64,000 nt of DNA from an uncultured Collinsella sp. (lineage in GTDB: Bacteria; Actinomycetota; Coriobacteriia; Coriobacteriales; Coriobacteriaceae), in assembly GCA_958421275.1 (NCBI GenBank), contig CATZLI010000001.1, forward strand, positions 186,001 through 250,000, given 5' to 3'. Positions 37,207 through 45,853 of this stretch are shown in pieces. Below the pieces are notes generated by a model, which saw only the letters and a program-made list of their open reading frames with translations, was not told the DNA's origin and ran no database searches. A program made the translations under genes and the position numbers. The stretch's first letter is position 1. Every line of letters begins with the position of its first letter.

Positions 37207-38577
37207 GTGGCAGACAAGAAGGAACTGGCCGCTCGTGTCCTCGAGCTCGTGGGCGGCGCCGATAACGTTGTTATGGCAACGCACTGCATTACAAGGCTCA
37301 GATTCAACCTGAAGGACGATAGCAAGGCAGATCTGGAGGCCCTTAAGACGCTTGACGGCGCCTTGGGCGCGCAGGTTAAAGACGGGCAGTGGCAGGTTAT
37401 CATCGGCGCCAGCGTGGGGTCGGTATATGACGAATTGGAGCCCATGCTAGGCGACAGGATGGGTGGCGAGGTCTCCGCCGACGCCGAGCAGCCTGAGCTC
37501 CAAAAAGGTTCGGCTCGCGTATTCGATATCATCACCGGCATCTTCTCCGCTATCATTCCCGCACTGGTGGCGGGAGGCATCGTAAAGGGCATCCTGGCTG
37601 CTATTGCGGCTTTTGGAATCGACACGGGTGCCGGCGACTTTGCGATATTCAATATGATTTCGGATATCCCGTTCTACTTCTTGCCGTTTTTGTTGGCAAT
37701 GTCTACAGCTGATAAGTTCCGAGTCAACCGTTCGCTTGCGCTTTGTGTCGCCGGATCGCTGATGTACCCGACCATTGTCAACGCTGTCGGTACGGGCGAG
37801 ACGCCTCTTGCGCTGTTCGGTTTTACGGTGCCGATTTTTAGCTATGCCGATTCCGTGTTCCCGGTCATCTTTGGCGTCATTGGCTTGTCCTTTGTGTATC
37901 GCGCAATCGACAAAGTCGTGCCGGATCTTTTTAAGCTCGTTGTCGTCCCGGCGCTCTCCCTTGCCATCGTGATTCCCGTCAACCTGTTTGTGCTCGCTCC
38001 GATTGGTGCCTGGTGCGGTCTTGGTCTCGCCAACGGTATCGTTTGGCTATTCTCGACATTGGGCCCTGTCGCCGGTTTTCTGCTGGGCTTCTTTATGCCG
38101 CTTATCGTGCTCTTTGGCATGCACCAGTCAACGAGCCCCATCCAGATTTCCAATATCGCAACGCTGGGGTATGACTATCTGCTCCCGATCTCTTTCTGCC
38201 ATAACCTCGCCGAAAGCGGTGCGTCTTTTGGTGCGGCCCTGCGCATGACCGATGAAAAGCTCAAGTCCGCTGCGATGACGTGCGCCTTCTCGGCATTTAT
38301 GGGAATTTCCGAGCCTGCCTTGTTCACCGTTCAGGTTCCTAACAGGACTCCGCTTATCGCTGCGATGATCGCGGATGGCATTGGCGGCGCGCTCACCGTT
38401 GTTCTGGGCGCTAAGTGCTTCGGCTTTGTTATGCCTGGCATTACCTCGTTGCCCGTTTATGCCGATCCAAGCGGCAATCCCATGAACCTGATCATGATTG
38501 TCGTCTGCATCGCTTTGACTTGGGTTATTTCCGCGACGCTCTCGTTTGCGCTCTATGGTCATTTTGACAAAAAGTAA
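37207..38577 (+). CDS. PTS beta-glucoside-type permease EIIBC
   Basis: 456-aa permease with EIIB first (about 1-90, phosphocysteine in HCITRLRF) and the EIIC membrane domain after, containing the conserved MHQSTSPIQISN and GISEPALF segments of the beta-glucoside class. No EIIA domain is attached, unlike most BglF/BglP-type proteins, which end with one; the EIIA at 22.3 kb may supply it. GTG 37207 has GGAG 8 bp upstream; the in-frame GTG 37198 overlaps that site. It pairs with the GH1 gene just before it. Confidence 0.92.
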   Translation: MADKKELAARVLELVGGADNVVMATHCITRLRFNLKDDSKADLEALKTLDGALGAQVKDGQWQVIIGASVGSVYDELEPMLGDRMGGEVSADAEQPELQKGSARVFDIITGIFSAIIPALVAGGIVKGILAAIAAFGIDTGAGDFAIFNMISDIPFYFLPFLLAMSTADKFRVNRSLALCVAGSLMYPTIVNAVGTGETPLALFGFTVPIFSYADSVFPVIFGVIGLSFVYRAIDKVVPDLFKLVVVPALSLAIVIPVNLFVLAPIGAWCGLGLANGIVWLFSTLGPVAGFLLGFFMPLIVLFGMHQSTSPIQISNIATLGYDYLLPISFCHNLAESGASFGAALRMTDEKLKSAAMTCAFSAFMGISEPALFTVQVPNRTPLIAAMIADGIGGALTVVLGAKCFGFVMPGITSLPVYADPSGNPMNLIMIVVCIALTWVISATLSFALYGHFDKK

Positions 38578-38606
38578 CGACGTTTTGAGATAGACAGTAT
38601 TAATCG

Positions 38607-38652
38607 GCCGCTCGCCGGGGAATCGTTTTACGACGCCCCGGCGAGCGGCATT
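38607..38652 (+). terminator. Terminator after the EIIBC gene
   Basis: GCCGCTCGCCGGGG and CCCCGGCGAGCGGC form a 14-bp perfect stem around a T/A-rich loop, followed by ATTTC. Confidence 0.8.
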
Positions 38653-38703
38653 TCATTGGTGGGGGCGTGTGTGCCGCCAGCGGCGGCATGCCGCCTCGCC
38701 GCG

Positions 38704-40848
38704 CTAGTTGCGCCTGCCGCCGCCGTTGGCACCCTGGCGGCCCTGTGCCGCGCGATTGCGACCGGCAGTGTTCTGCGCGCGGGACATACCGCCGTATCCC
38801 TTGCTGCCCTTAGGCCCCTTGCCAGCGCCGGCACCGCCGTGTGCCTTGCCGCCCTTCTTGCCAGTGCCGTGTCCGCCGCCGGCAGACGTCTCGCCCGGGC
38901 GCGGCGGCACGGGACGGATTAGGCAATGCTTGGTGTAGCCGATCAGGTCGCGGCGGCCAGCCTTTTCCAGTGCCTCGCGTACCAGCTTGTAGTTCTCGGG
39001 CTTGCGATATTGGATGAGCGCACGCTGCATGGCCTTCTCGTGCGGATCGCGCGCCACATAGATCGGTTTCATGGTGCGCGGGTCCACGCCGGTGTAGTAC
39101 ATACACGTCGACATAGTGGACGGGGTGGGGTAGAAGTCCTGCACTTGCTCGGGCATGTAGCCCATGTCGCGCACGGCCTCGGCAAGGTCCACGGCTTCCT
39201 TCATGGTTGAACCGGGGTGGCTCGAAATCAGATACGGCACCACATACTGCTTGAGTCCGTATTCGCGGTTCAAGCGCTCAAATTTGCGACAGAACGCATC
39301 GTAGACGGCGCGGCTCGGCTTGCCCATCACACTCAGCACCGCGTCGCTCACGTGCTCGGGTGCCACGCGGAGCTGGCCCGAGACATGATGTTCCAGCAGC
39401 TCGCGCAAAAACTCGTCCGAGGCATCGGCCATGGTGTAGTCAAAGCGGATGCCGCTGCGCACGAAGACCTTTTTGACGCCTGGCAGCTGGCGCAGGTCGC
39501 GCAACAGCTGCGTGTAGCCGCTTTCGTCGACCACCATGTTCTTGCATACGCTCGGCCACAGGCAGCGCTTGTTCTTGCACACACCGTGCTTGAGCTGCTT
39601 GTCGCAGGCGGGACGGCTAAAGTTGGCCGTCGGCCCTCCCACGTCGTTGATGTAGCCCTTAAACTCGGGATCGCGCGTGAGCAGCTCGGCCTCGCGCATG
39701 ATCGAGTCGTGGCTGCGCATCTGCAACACGCGGCCCTGGTGGAAGGTGAGGGCGCAAAACGAGCACTCACCAAAACAGCCGCGGTTGGAGCTTATGGAAA
39801 ACTTGATCTCAGCAAAGGCCGGCACGCCGCCCGCCGCGTCGTAATCGGGATGCCAGTCGCGTGCGTAGGGGAGTTCGGCCACCTCGTCCATCTCATCGGT
39901 AGTGAGCGTCGCCGACGGCGGGTTTTGCACCACATAGACGCTGTTGGGGTAGGGCTCTACCAGGCGATGCCCGGTGATGGGGTCCATATTCTGTTGCTGC
40001 ACGTTAAAGCTGCGCGCGTAGTTGAGCTTGTCGGCGGTAAGGTCGTCCCAGCTGGGCAGCAGATCGTAGTCGTAGACCTCGTCGAGCGAGCCTGTGCGGT
40101 AGACGGTGCCGTTGATATAGGTGATCTGATCGACGGGCAGTCCCGCGTCGAGCGCGTCGGCGATCTCGACGATCGCGTGCTCGCCCATGCCGTAGATGAG
40201 GATGTCGGCGCCCGAGTCGAGCAGTACCGAGCGCTTGAGCTTGTCCTGCCAGTAGTCGTAGTGGGCCAGGCGGCGCAGGCTCGCCTCGATGCCGCCGATG
40301 ATGATGGGGGCGTCCTTGAACGTCTGGCGGATGAGGTTGCCGTAGACCGTGACAGCTCGGTTGGGACGGTGCCCCTCCTCGCCACCGGGAGTGTAGGCGT
40401 CGGTGTGGCGGCGGTGCTTGGTCACCGAATAGTGGTTGACCATGGAGTCCATGTTGCCGGCACTGACGAGAAAGCCCAGGCGCGGCTCGCCGAGCACGGT
40501 GATGCTGGCGGGGTCGGTCCAATCGGGCTGGCAGATGATGCCCACCTTGTAGCCGTGTGCGTCGAGTACGCGGCTGACGATGGCCATACCAAAGCTGGGA
40601 TGGTCCACGTAGGCGTCGCCGCAGATGTAGACAAAGTCGCACTGGTCCCAGCCGCGCGCATCCATGTCGGCGCGGCTGACGGGGAGGAACTTATCGCGGC
40701 CCGGTCGCCAGGGGCGGGCGGGCGTCGCTTGGGAATGCTTGGTGCGGGCGACCGTGGCCTGCGCCTTACCGCCACGCTTTTGCTGCTGGCCCTGTTTGCC
40801 CTGTTGACTGCGCTGGTTGTTCTGAGCGTGCTGAGGCTTTTTTGCCAC
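38704..40848 (-). CDS. YgiQ-family radical SAM protein
   Basis: 714-aa radical SAM protein of the YgiQ/UPF0313 family, which has no settled function. The iron-sulfur motif is CFGECSFC after SSNRG. The N-terminal cobalamin-binding-like region is present (VYICGDAYVDHPSFG, GIICQP), and the family's C-terminal segment (PVPPRP) is followed by a Gly/Lys/Arg-rich low-complexity tail. GTG 40848 with GGGAGGG just upstream is the likely start; the N-terminus is also Gln/Lys-rich. It is divergent from the YoaK-type gene. Confidence 0.92.
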   Translation of the reverse strand: MAKKPQHAQNNQRSQQGKQGQQQKRGGKAQATVARTKHSQATPARPWRPGRDKFLPVSRADMDARGWDQCDFVYICGDAYVDHPSFGMAIVSRVLDAHGYKVGIICQPDWTDPASITVLGEPRLGFLVSAGNMDSMVNHYSVTKHRRHTDAYTPGGEEGHRPNRAVTVYGNLIRQTFKDAPIIIGGIEASLRRLAHYDYWQDKLKRSVLLDSGADILIYGMGEHAIVEIADALDAGLPVDQITYINGTVYRTGSLDEVYDYDLLPSWDDLTADKLNYARSFNVQQQNMDPITGHRLVEPYPNSVYVVQNPPSATLTTDEMDEVAELPYARDWHPDYDAAGGVPAFAEIKFSISSNRGCFGECSFCALTFHQGRVLQMRSHDSIMREAELLTRDPEFKGYINDVGGPTANFSRPACDKQLKHGVCKNKRCLWPSVCKNMVVDESGYTQLLRDLRQLPGVKKVFVRSGIRFDYTMADASDEFLRELLEHHVSGQLRVAPEHVSDAVLSVMGKPSRAVYDAFCRKFERLNREYGLKQYVVPYLISSHPGSTMKEAVDLAEAVRDMGYMPEQVQDFYPTPSTMSTCMYYTGVDPRTMKPIYVARDPHEKAMQRALIQYRKPENYKLVREALEKAGRRDLIGYTKHCLIRPVPPRPGETSAGGGHGTGKKGGKAHGGAGAGKGPKGSKGYGGMSRAQNTAGRNRAAQGRQGANGGGRRN

Positions 40849-40885
40849 GATCCCTCCCGGTGTTTGTATGCTGCACGTAATTGTA

Positions 40886-40920
40886 ACCAGTCTTTTTGGG
40901 ACGGGGCTAAAAAGACTGGT
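40886..40920. repeat. Perfect 12-bp-arm palindrome between divergent genes
   Basis: ACCAGTCTTTTT and AAAAAGACTGGT pair perfectly around an 11-nt loop (GGGACGGGGCT). It lies in the 253-bp gap between ygiQ and the YoaK-type gene, 38 bp from the ygiQ start, and could act as an operator or hairpin. Confidence 0.8.
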
Positions 40921-41101
40921 GGAGTACATGAGCTGGCGGATCGGCGCGTCGATGCGGGTGTTGTTTGTTTCCAGACTGTGTATCTGCGCGTTGGAGAACC
41001 CGTCTCGCGCGCACGCCATGTTGTCAATGGGTTACAGTATGAACGGCGGCTATGTTTCCGCCAACGCACGAGAGAGTCGTCAACAAGGAGGATGCACGAC
41101 G

Positions 41102-41818
41102 ATGCAGCGTGCCAAACAGATATCGGAGTCTATTGAGCTGGGCATCATCTTGGCGCTCGCCGGTGGCTTTATGGACGTGTATTCGTACATTGGGCGCGAC
41201 CATGTTTTCGCCAACGCGCAGACAGGCAACATCCTGCTCGTGGGCGTGAGCATCTCGGAGGGCAACTGGGCGCTGGCGGGACGCTATTTCTTCCCCGTGG
41301 TGTCGTTTGCCGTGGGCATTATGCTTGCCGACTTGGTGCACGAGCGGTTTGGCAGCGTGATTCACTGGCGCCAGGTGACGGTGTTTTTTGAAGCCGTTAT
41401 CTTGCTGGGCGTGAGCTTTATCCCCGGCGGCAATTTCAACCTGCTCGCCAACTGCCTCACCTCGTTTGCCTGCGGCATGCAAGTTGAGAGCTTCCGCAAG
41501 ATCCACGGTCACGGCATCGCTACGACCATGTGTATCGGCAACTTGCGCAACGCGCTGCAAAACGTGGACGATTACATCATCACCCACAGGCGCGGCTTTT
41601 TGGAAAACGGCCTGCTGTACTTTGGCGTGATCTTTACCTTTGTGTTTGGCGCCGTGTTGGGCAACTGGTGCATTGAGCGCATGGGCCTGCACGCCATCGT
41701 CGTGGCGAGCTTGCTGCTGTTTGTCGCGTTTGCCATCATGTTCATCGACCGCGAGCGCGACTTGCGCTTACGCTGGAAGGTTGCGGCCGAGGCTTGGAAA
41801 GAGGGCTGCCGAAAGTAA
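41102..41818 (+). CDS. YoaK/DUF1275 family membrane protein
   Basis: 238-aa integral membrane protein of the DUF1275 family (six or so hydrophobic segments; motifs GGFMDVYSYI, ANAQTGNILLVG and CGMQVESFRK are typical). The function of the family is unknown. ATG 41102 is preceded by AGGAGG at 10 bp. It stands alone and ends at a terminator hairpin. Confidence 0.88.
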   Translation: MQRAKQISESIELGIILALAGGFMDVYSYIGRDHVFANAQTGNILLVGVSISEGNWALAGRYFFPVVSFAVGIMLADLVHERFGSVIHWRQVTVFFEAVILLGVSFIPGGNFNLLANCLTSFACGMQVESFRKIHGHGIATTMCIGNLRNALQNVDDYIITHRRGFLENGLLYFGVIFTFVFGAVLGNWCIERMGLHAIVVASLLLFVAFAIMFIDRERDLRLRWKVAAEAWKEGCRK

Positions 41819-41823
41819 CCGAA

Positions 41824-41860
41824 TGCGGCAAAGGGGCTGTCCCGTTGCCGCAATATTTTT
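41824..41860 (+). terminator. Terminator after the YoaK-type gene
   Basis: TGCGGCAA and TTGCCGCA pair across a 13-nt loop and are followed by ATATTTTT. Confidence 0.85.
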
Positions 41861-41869
41861 CATCATCTG

Positions 41870-41966
41870 TTGAAACGCTTTAACAATTTTGACGTTCTCA
41901 CGCGTTTTTCGTTTCAAAAGCGTTAGGATGGGACTCATAGCGTGGGGCGTAATGGGTGCCCCGCAC
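41870..41966 (+). promoter_or_regulatory. fucO leader with LacI-like inverted repeats
   Basis: TTGAAACGCTTTAACAA (41870-41886) and TTTCAAAAGCGTTAG (41912-41926) look like sites for a LacI/CcpA-type regulator, oriented oppositely. TTGACG at 41889 could be a -35. A hairpin GTGGGGC/GCCCCGCAC (41942-41966) sits in the leader before the ribosome site. Carbon-source control is the likely meaning. Confidence 0.5.
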
Positions 41967-41983
41967 ACGATGGGAGGCTATCA

Positions 41984-43150
41984 ATGGCTAATTGTTTCGT
42001 TCTCAATACCATCTCTTATCATGGTTCCGGCGCCATCAAGGAGATCCCCGGCGAGCTCCAGCGTCGCGGCTACAAGAAGATCTTCGTCTGCTCCGACCCC
42101 GATCTGGTCAAGTTTGGCGTCACCGCTAAGGTGACCGACGAGCTCGACGCTGCCGGCATCGCTTGGAGCCTCTACTCCGAGATCAAGCCCAACCCCACCA
42201 TCCAGAACGTCAAGGACGGCGTCGAGGCCTTCAAGGCCGCCGAGGCTGACGCTATCGTGACCATCGGTGGCGGCTCCTCCATGGACACCGCCAAGGCCAT
42301 CGGCATCATCATCAACAACCCCGAGTTCGCTGATGTCCGCAGCCTCGAGGGCGTTGCTCCCACTAAGAACCACGCCGTGTTCACCATCGCCGTGCCGACG
42401 ACCGCCGGTACCGCCGCCGAGGTGACCATCAACTACGTCATCACCGACCCCGAGAAGGTCCGCAAGTTCGTGTGCGTCGACACCAACGACGCCCCCGAGG
42501 TCGCCGTCGTCGACCCCGACATGATGGCTTCCATGCCCGCCGGCCTGACCGCTTCCACTGGTATGGACGCTCTTACCCACGCCATCGAGGGCTACACCAC
42601 CAAGGGCGCTTGGGAGCTCTCCGACATGTTCCACTTTGAGGCTATTAAGCTGATCAGCGAGAACCTGCGCGACTCCGTTGCCGAGGCCAAGTCCGGTCAG
42701 CCCGGCTCCGGCCGCGAGGGCATGGCTCTTGGTCAGTATGTCGCCGGCATGGGCTTCTCCAACGTTGGCCTGGGCATCGACCACGCCATGGCTCACACCC
42801 TGTCTGCTCACTACGACACCCCGCACGGCGTCGCTTGCGCCATGCTGCTGCCGATCGCCATGGAGTTCAACAAGCCGGTTTGCGCTGAGCGCCTGGCCAA
42901 GGTTGCCGTTGCCATGGGTGTTGACACCACGGGCATGAGCACCGACGAGGCTGCCGATGCCGCTATCGCCGCCGTTAAGCAGCTTTCTGCCGACGTGAAC
43001 ATCCCGCACGTCTGCGAGGCCATGAAGGCCGACGAGATCGAGGTCCTGGCCAAGGACGCCATGGCCGACGCTTGCTTCCCGGGCAACCCGCGCGAGGCAA
43101 CGCTCGACGACGTCATCGAGCTCTTCAAGAAGATTTGCCCGGCTGCCTAA
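41984..43150 (+). CDS. fucO: Lactaldehyde/1,2-propanediol oxidoreductase-like Fe-dependent alcohol dehydrogenase
   Basis: 388-aa iron-type (group III) alcohol dehydrogenase, close to E. coli FucO through long shared stretches: NNPEFADVRSLEG, AVPTTAGTAAEVTINYV, ALTHAIEGY and GQYVAGMGFSNVGLG. It reduces lactaldehyde to 1,2-propanediol with NADH, or oxidises it in reverse. NAD binding is by GGGSSMD and the metal by the Asp/His set in VDPDM, THAIEG, HAMAH and TPHG. The codon use is highly biased, suggesting strong expression. It stands alone, with regulator-like repeats upstream and an exceptional hairpin downstream. Other aldehydes such as acetaldehyde are possible substrates. Confidence 0.92.
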   Translation: MANCFVLNTISYHGSGAIKEIPGELQRRGYKKIFVCSDPDLVKFGVTAKVTDELDAAGIAWSLYSEIKPNPTIQNVKDGVEAFKAAEADAIVTIGGGSSMDTAKAIGIIINNPEFADVRSLEGVAPTKNHAVFTIAVPTTAGTAAEVTINYVITDPEKVRKFVCVDTNDAPEVAVVDPDMMASMPAGLTASTGMDALTHAIEGYTTKGAWELSDMFHFEAIKLISENLRDSVAEAKSGQPGSGREGMALGQYVAGMGFSNVGLGIDHAMAHTLSAHYDTPHGVACAMLLPIAMEFNKPVCAERLAKVAVAMGVDTTGMSTDEAADAAIAAVKQLSADVNIPHVCEAMKADEIEVLAKDAMADACFPGNPREATLDDVIELFKKICPAA

Positions 43151-43157
43151 CTTGGTT

Positions 43158-43290
43158 CGGCGGGCCCCTGCCCGTTAGCCCCGCAATCGTCCTCGGATAT
43201 GTCGGAAGCCCCCGCTGCGCACTTCGTGCGGCGGGGGCTTTCTCCGTCCTGCGGAAAGATTGCGGGGCTAACGGGCAGGGGGCCCGCCGG
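43158..43290. terminator. Large nested hairpin after fucO
   Basis: Outer arms of 31-32 bp (43158-43188 and 43258-43289: CGGCGGGCCCC...GCAATC and its complement) differ by a single extra base. Inside is a second perfect stem AAGCCCCCGC/GCGGGGGCTT (43206-43240). The inner stem can terminate fucO; the outer arms are far longer than needed for that. Confidence 0.85.
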
Positions 43291-43408
43291 CTCGTTGTCG
43301 TGGCGGGCGCAGTTCTGGGGAGTTCAATGGGTCATCTCGCTAGGTAAAAAGATGGTTCGCGGTGGTATTGTTGCTGTGGGTTTAATTCGATATGAAAGGG
43401 TGACTTTG

Positions 43409-44437
43409 GTGTCCAAGATGGATTCTACGCTCTCCTATATTACTGACCAGTTGAAGGCGCTTACCTCGATTGCTTCGCCTACGGGGTTTACTCGTGCGGC
43501 GACTGATTATCTGATGGAAACGTTGCGCGATATGGGCTTTGGCCCTGAGCGTTCTAATAAGGGTAACGTGCTCGTTGAGCTTGGCGGCGAGGGCGAGCCG
43601 CTCGTACTGGCGAGCCATGTCGATACCCTAGGCGCCATGGTGCGTTCCATTAAGGACAATGGCCGCCTGCGCCCCACGACGCTCGGTGGGCATCAGTGGT
43701 CTACGGCCGATGGCGAGAACTGCACCGTCTACACGCGCGACGGCAATGTCTACACGGGCGTGGTTCTTAACACCGAGCCTTCGGCGCACGTGGCCGACGA
43801 GCCGGTCAAGACCATCGAGAAGAACATGGAGATCTTGCTCGACGAGAACGTCGACAGCAAGGACGATGTGCTCGAGCTGGGTATTCAGACCGGCGACATC
43901 ATCGCTATGGATCCTCGCACGACGGTGACGGAGAGCGGCTACATTAAGAGCCGCTTCCTGGATGACAAGCTATCGGCCGCCATTTTGTTGGGCTTGGCGC
44001 GTGCCGTCGCCGCTGGCGAGGTGACGCTTTCGCGTAAGGTTTCGCTGCTCTTTACCGTGTACGAGGAGGTGGGCCACGGCGGTGCCTTTGTGCCGGCCGA
44101 CACGCGCGAGATGATCAGCGTTGACATGGGCTGCGTGGGCGATGATCTGGGCTGCACCGAGCGCATGGTTTCGATTTGTGCCAAGGATTCGGGCGGTCCG
44201 TACAACTACGACCTGGTGACCACGCTGTCCAATATCGCGCGCGAGCTTGAACTTGACTACGCCATCGACGTGTACCCGCACTACGGCTCGGACGTCGAGG
44301 CCACGCTTTCGGCTGGCTACGACATTCGCCATGGCCTGATCGGCCCCGGCGTGTACGCGAGCCACAACTACGAGCGCAGCCACATGGACGGCGTGCGCAA
44401 CACCTACGAGCTGGTCCGAGCCTACGTTCAGCGCTAA
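43409..44437 (+). CDS. M42-family aminopeptidase
   Basis: 342-aa metal-dependent aminopeptidase of family M42 (FrvX/PepA-like). Metal and catalytic residues are visible in order: SHVDT (His, Asp), SRFLDDK (bridging Asp), YEEVGHGG (catalytic and metal Glu), SVDMGCVG, and the final His in YASHNYERSH. It trims peptides in the cytoplasm. The start is GTG 43409 with AAAGGG 8 bp upstream; ATG 43418 is a close alternative. It follows the fucO hairpin and ends near a TTGCGGTG palindrome. Confidence 0.9.
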   Translation: MSKMDSTLSYITDQLKALTSIASPTGFTRAATDYLMETLRDMGFGPERSNKGNVLVELGGEGEPLVLASHVDTLGAMVRSIKDNGRLRPTTLGGHQWSTADGENCTVYTRDGNVYTGVVLNTEPSAHVADEPVKTIEKNMEILLDENVDSKDDVLELGIQTGDIIAMDPRTTVTESGYIKSRFLDDKLSAAILLGLARAVAAGEVTLSRKVSLLFTVYEEVGHGGAFVPADTREMISVDMGCVGDDLGCTERMVSICAKDSGGPYNYDLVTTLSNIARELELDYAIDVYPHYGSDVEATLSAGYDIRHGLIGPGVYASHNYERSHMDGVRNTYELVRAYVQR

Positions 44438-44489
44438 CGATGCAGCGGCCTCGGCTGATACGGCAGTACCGACCGAGGCCGTCCTCTCT

Positions 44490-44558
44490 AAGTTGCGGTG
44501 AAATAGGGACTGTTTGGCGGTTTTAAACGCTTAAACAGTCCCTATTTCACCGCAATTT
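44490..44558. repeat. TTGCGGTGRAATA palindrome, copy 2
   Basis: AAGTTGCGGTGAAATAGGGA... (from 44490) and its complement (to 44558) give 26-bp arms with one mismatch around a 17-nt loop. It lies between convergent genes (M42 peptidase and mnmA). Confidence 0.9.
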
Positions 44559-44573
44559 ATGAAGGGGATGGGG

Positions 44574-45674
44574 CTACTTAAGTGCGCCGGTCACCGTGCC
44601 GCCGCCGAGGACGATGTCGCCGTGGTAGACTACAACGGCCTGGCCGGGGGCGATGGCTCGTTGCGGCTCGTCAAAAGTTAGCAGCATTTGCCCGTCTTCG
44701 TCACGCGTAAGGGTCGCTGCCTGGTCTTTCTGACGGTAGCGGTACTTGGCGCCCACGCGAATGCCGCCGGCATTGAGCTCTGCCTCCATGCGGTCGGCGG
44801 GGGCGCTCCAGATCCAGTCGTTGGCCGTGAGCGCTGTGGCCGTCAGGTCCTCGGCCTCGCCCAGATGCACAATGTTGTTGGCGGCATCGACGCCCGTTAC
44901 GTACACGGGATGCGCCATCGCGACGCCCAGACCCTTGCGCTGGCCGATGGTATAACGCAACGCGCCGTTATGGCGTCCGACCACGCTGCCGTCGCGCCAC
45001 ACAATGTCGCCCGGTGCAGCGGCATGTCCGCAGCGGCGCTCGATATAGCCCGCGTAGTCGCCGTCCGCGATAAAGCAGATATCCTCGCTCTCGGCCTTCT
45101 TGGCGTTGATGAAGCCCTGCTCGGCGGCAATGCGGCGCACGTCGCGCTCTTTGTCCAGCCCAGCCAGCGGAAAGATCGTGCGTGCCAGGCGCTCTTGTGT
45201 GAGCGAATACAAAAAGTAGCTTTGGTCCTTTTTGAGATCTTCGCCGCGGTGCAGCTGCCAGGTTCCGTCGGACGCCTGGCTCGTTTTGGCGTAATGACCC
45301 GTGGCGATGTAGTCGCAGCCCATATCGAGTGCCGCATCGAGCAGCGCGCCAAACTTAATATGGCGGTTGCAGATGATGCACGGGTTGGGCGTCAGCCCCT
45401 CCTGGTAGGCGGTCACGAAGCGCTCGATAACAATGCGGTCGAAGGTCTGCTGTAGGTCGAGCACATGGTGGGGTATCCCCAGGCGCTCGGCGACGGCCTT
45501 TGCATCGGCGATGTCGCGATCGACCTTACTCATGCCCGTGACGGGATCGGGCGCGGGACAGGTGAGGCGCATGGTGGCGCCGACGCATTCGTAGCCCTGG
45601 CTTTTGAGCAGGTACGCAGTCACGCTGGAATCGACGCCGCCGCTCATGGCGACGAGCACGCGCTTGTTGTGCAT
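44574..45674 (-). CDS. mnmA: tRNA-specific 2-thiouridylase
   Basis: 366-aa enzyme that puts sulfur on U34 of tRNA for Lys, Glu and Gln. The PP-loop SGGVDSS is near the N-terminus; the catalytic cysteines are in NPCIICN and EDICFI, both expected. The start is ATG 45674, with an AAGGAG site upstream. It lies on the same strand as cysK, which is upstream, and nearby genes (CysK, Rrf2) also concern sulfur. The cysteine desulfurase that feeds it is not in the window. Confidence 0.94.
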   Translation of the reverse strand: MHNKRVLVAMSGGVDSSVTAYLLKSQGYECVGATMRLTCPAPDPVTGMSKVDRDIADAKAVAERLGIPHHVLDLQQTFDRIVIERFVTAYQEGLTPNPCIICNRHIKFGALLDAALDMGCDYIATGHYAKTSQASDGTWQLHRGEDLKKDQSYFLYSLTQERLARTIFPLAGLDKERDVRRIAAEQGFINAKKAESEDICFIADGDYAGYIERRCGHAAAPGDIVWRDGSVVGRHNGALRYTIGQRKGLGVAMAHPVYVTGVDAANNIVHLGEAEDLTATALTANDWIWSAPADRMEAELNAGGIRVGAKYRYRQKDQAATLTRDEDGQMLLTFDEPQRAIAPGQAVVVYHGDIVLGGGTVTGALK

Positions 45675-45853
45675 GGGGAGGTTCTCCTTGGTGGCATGTG
45701 GCCAAAAAAGAAAAGCGGCGCGGGAGGCTGGTTCCGCGCCGCAGACATTGTAGCAAGTTCGGACGTCTCGTGGGACACCCTGATGGGATGGGCTCAGGCT
45801 ACCGGGAGAGGGGAGACCGGTTCGCCCTGGGCTCAACCTATGGGCGACGGGCC

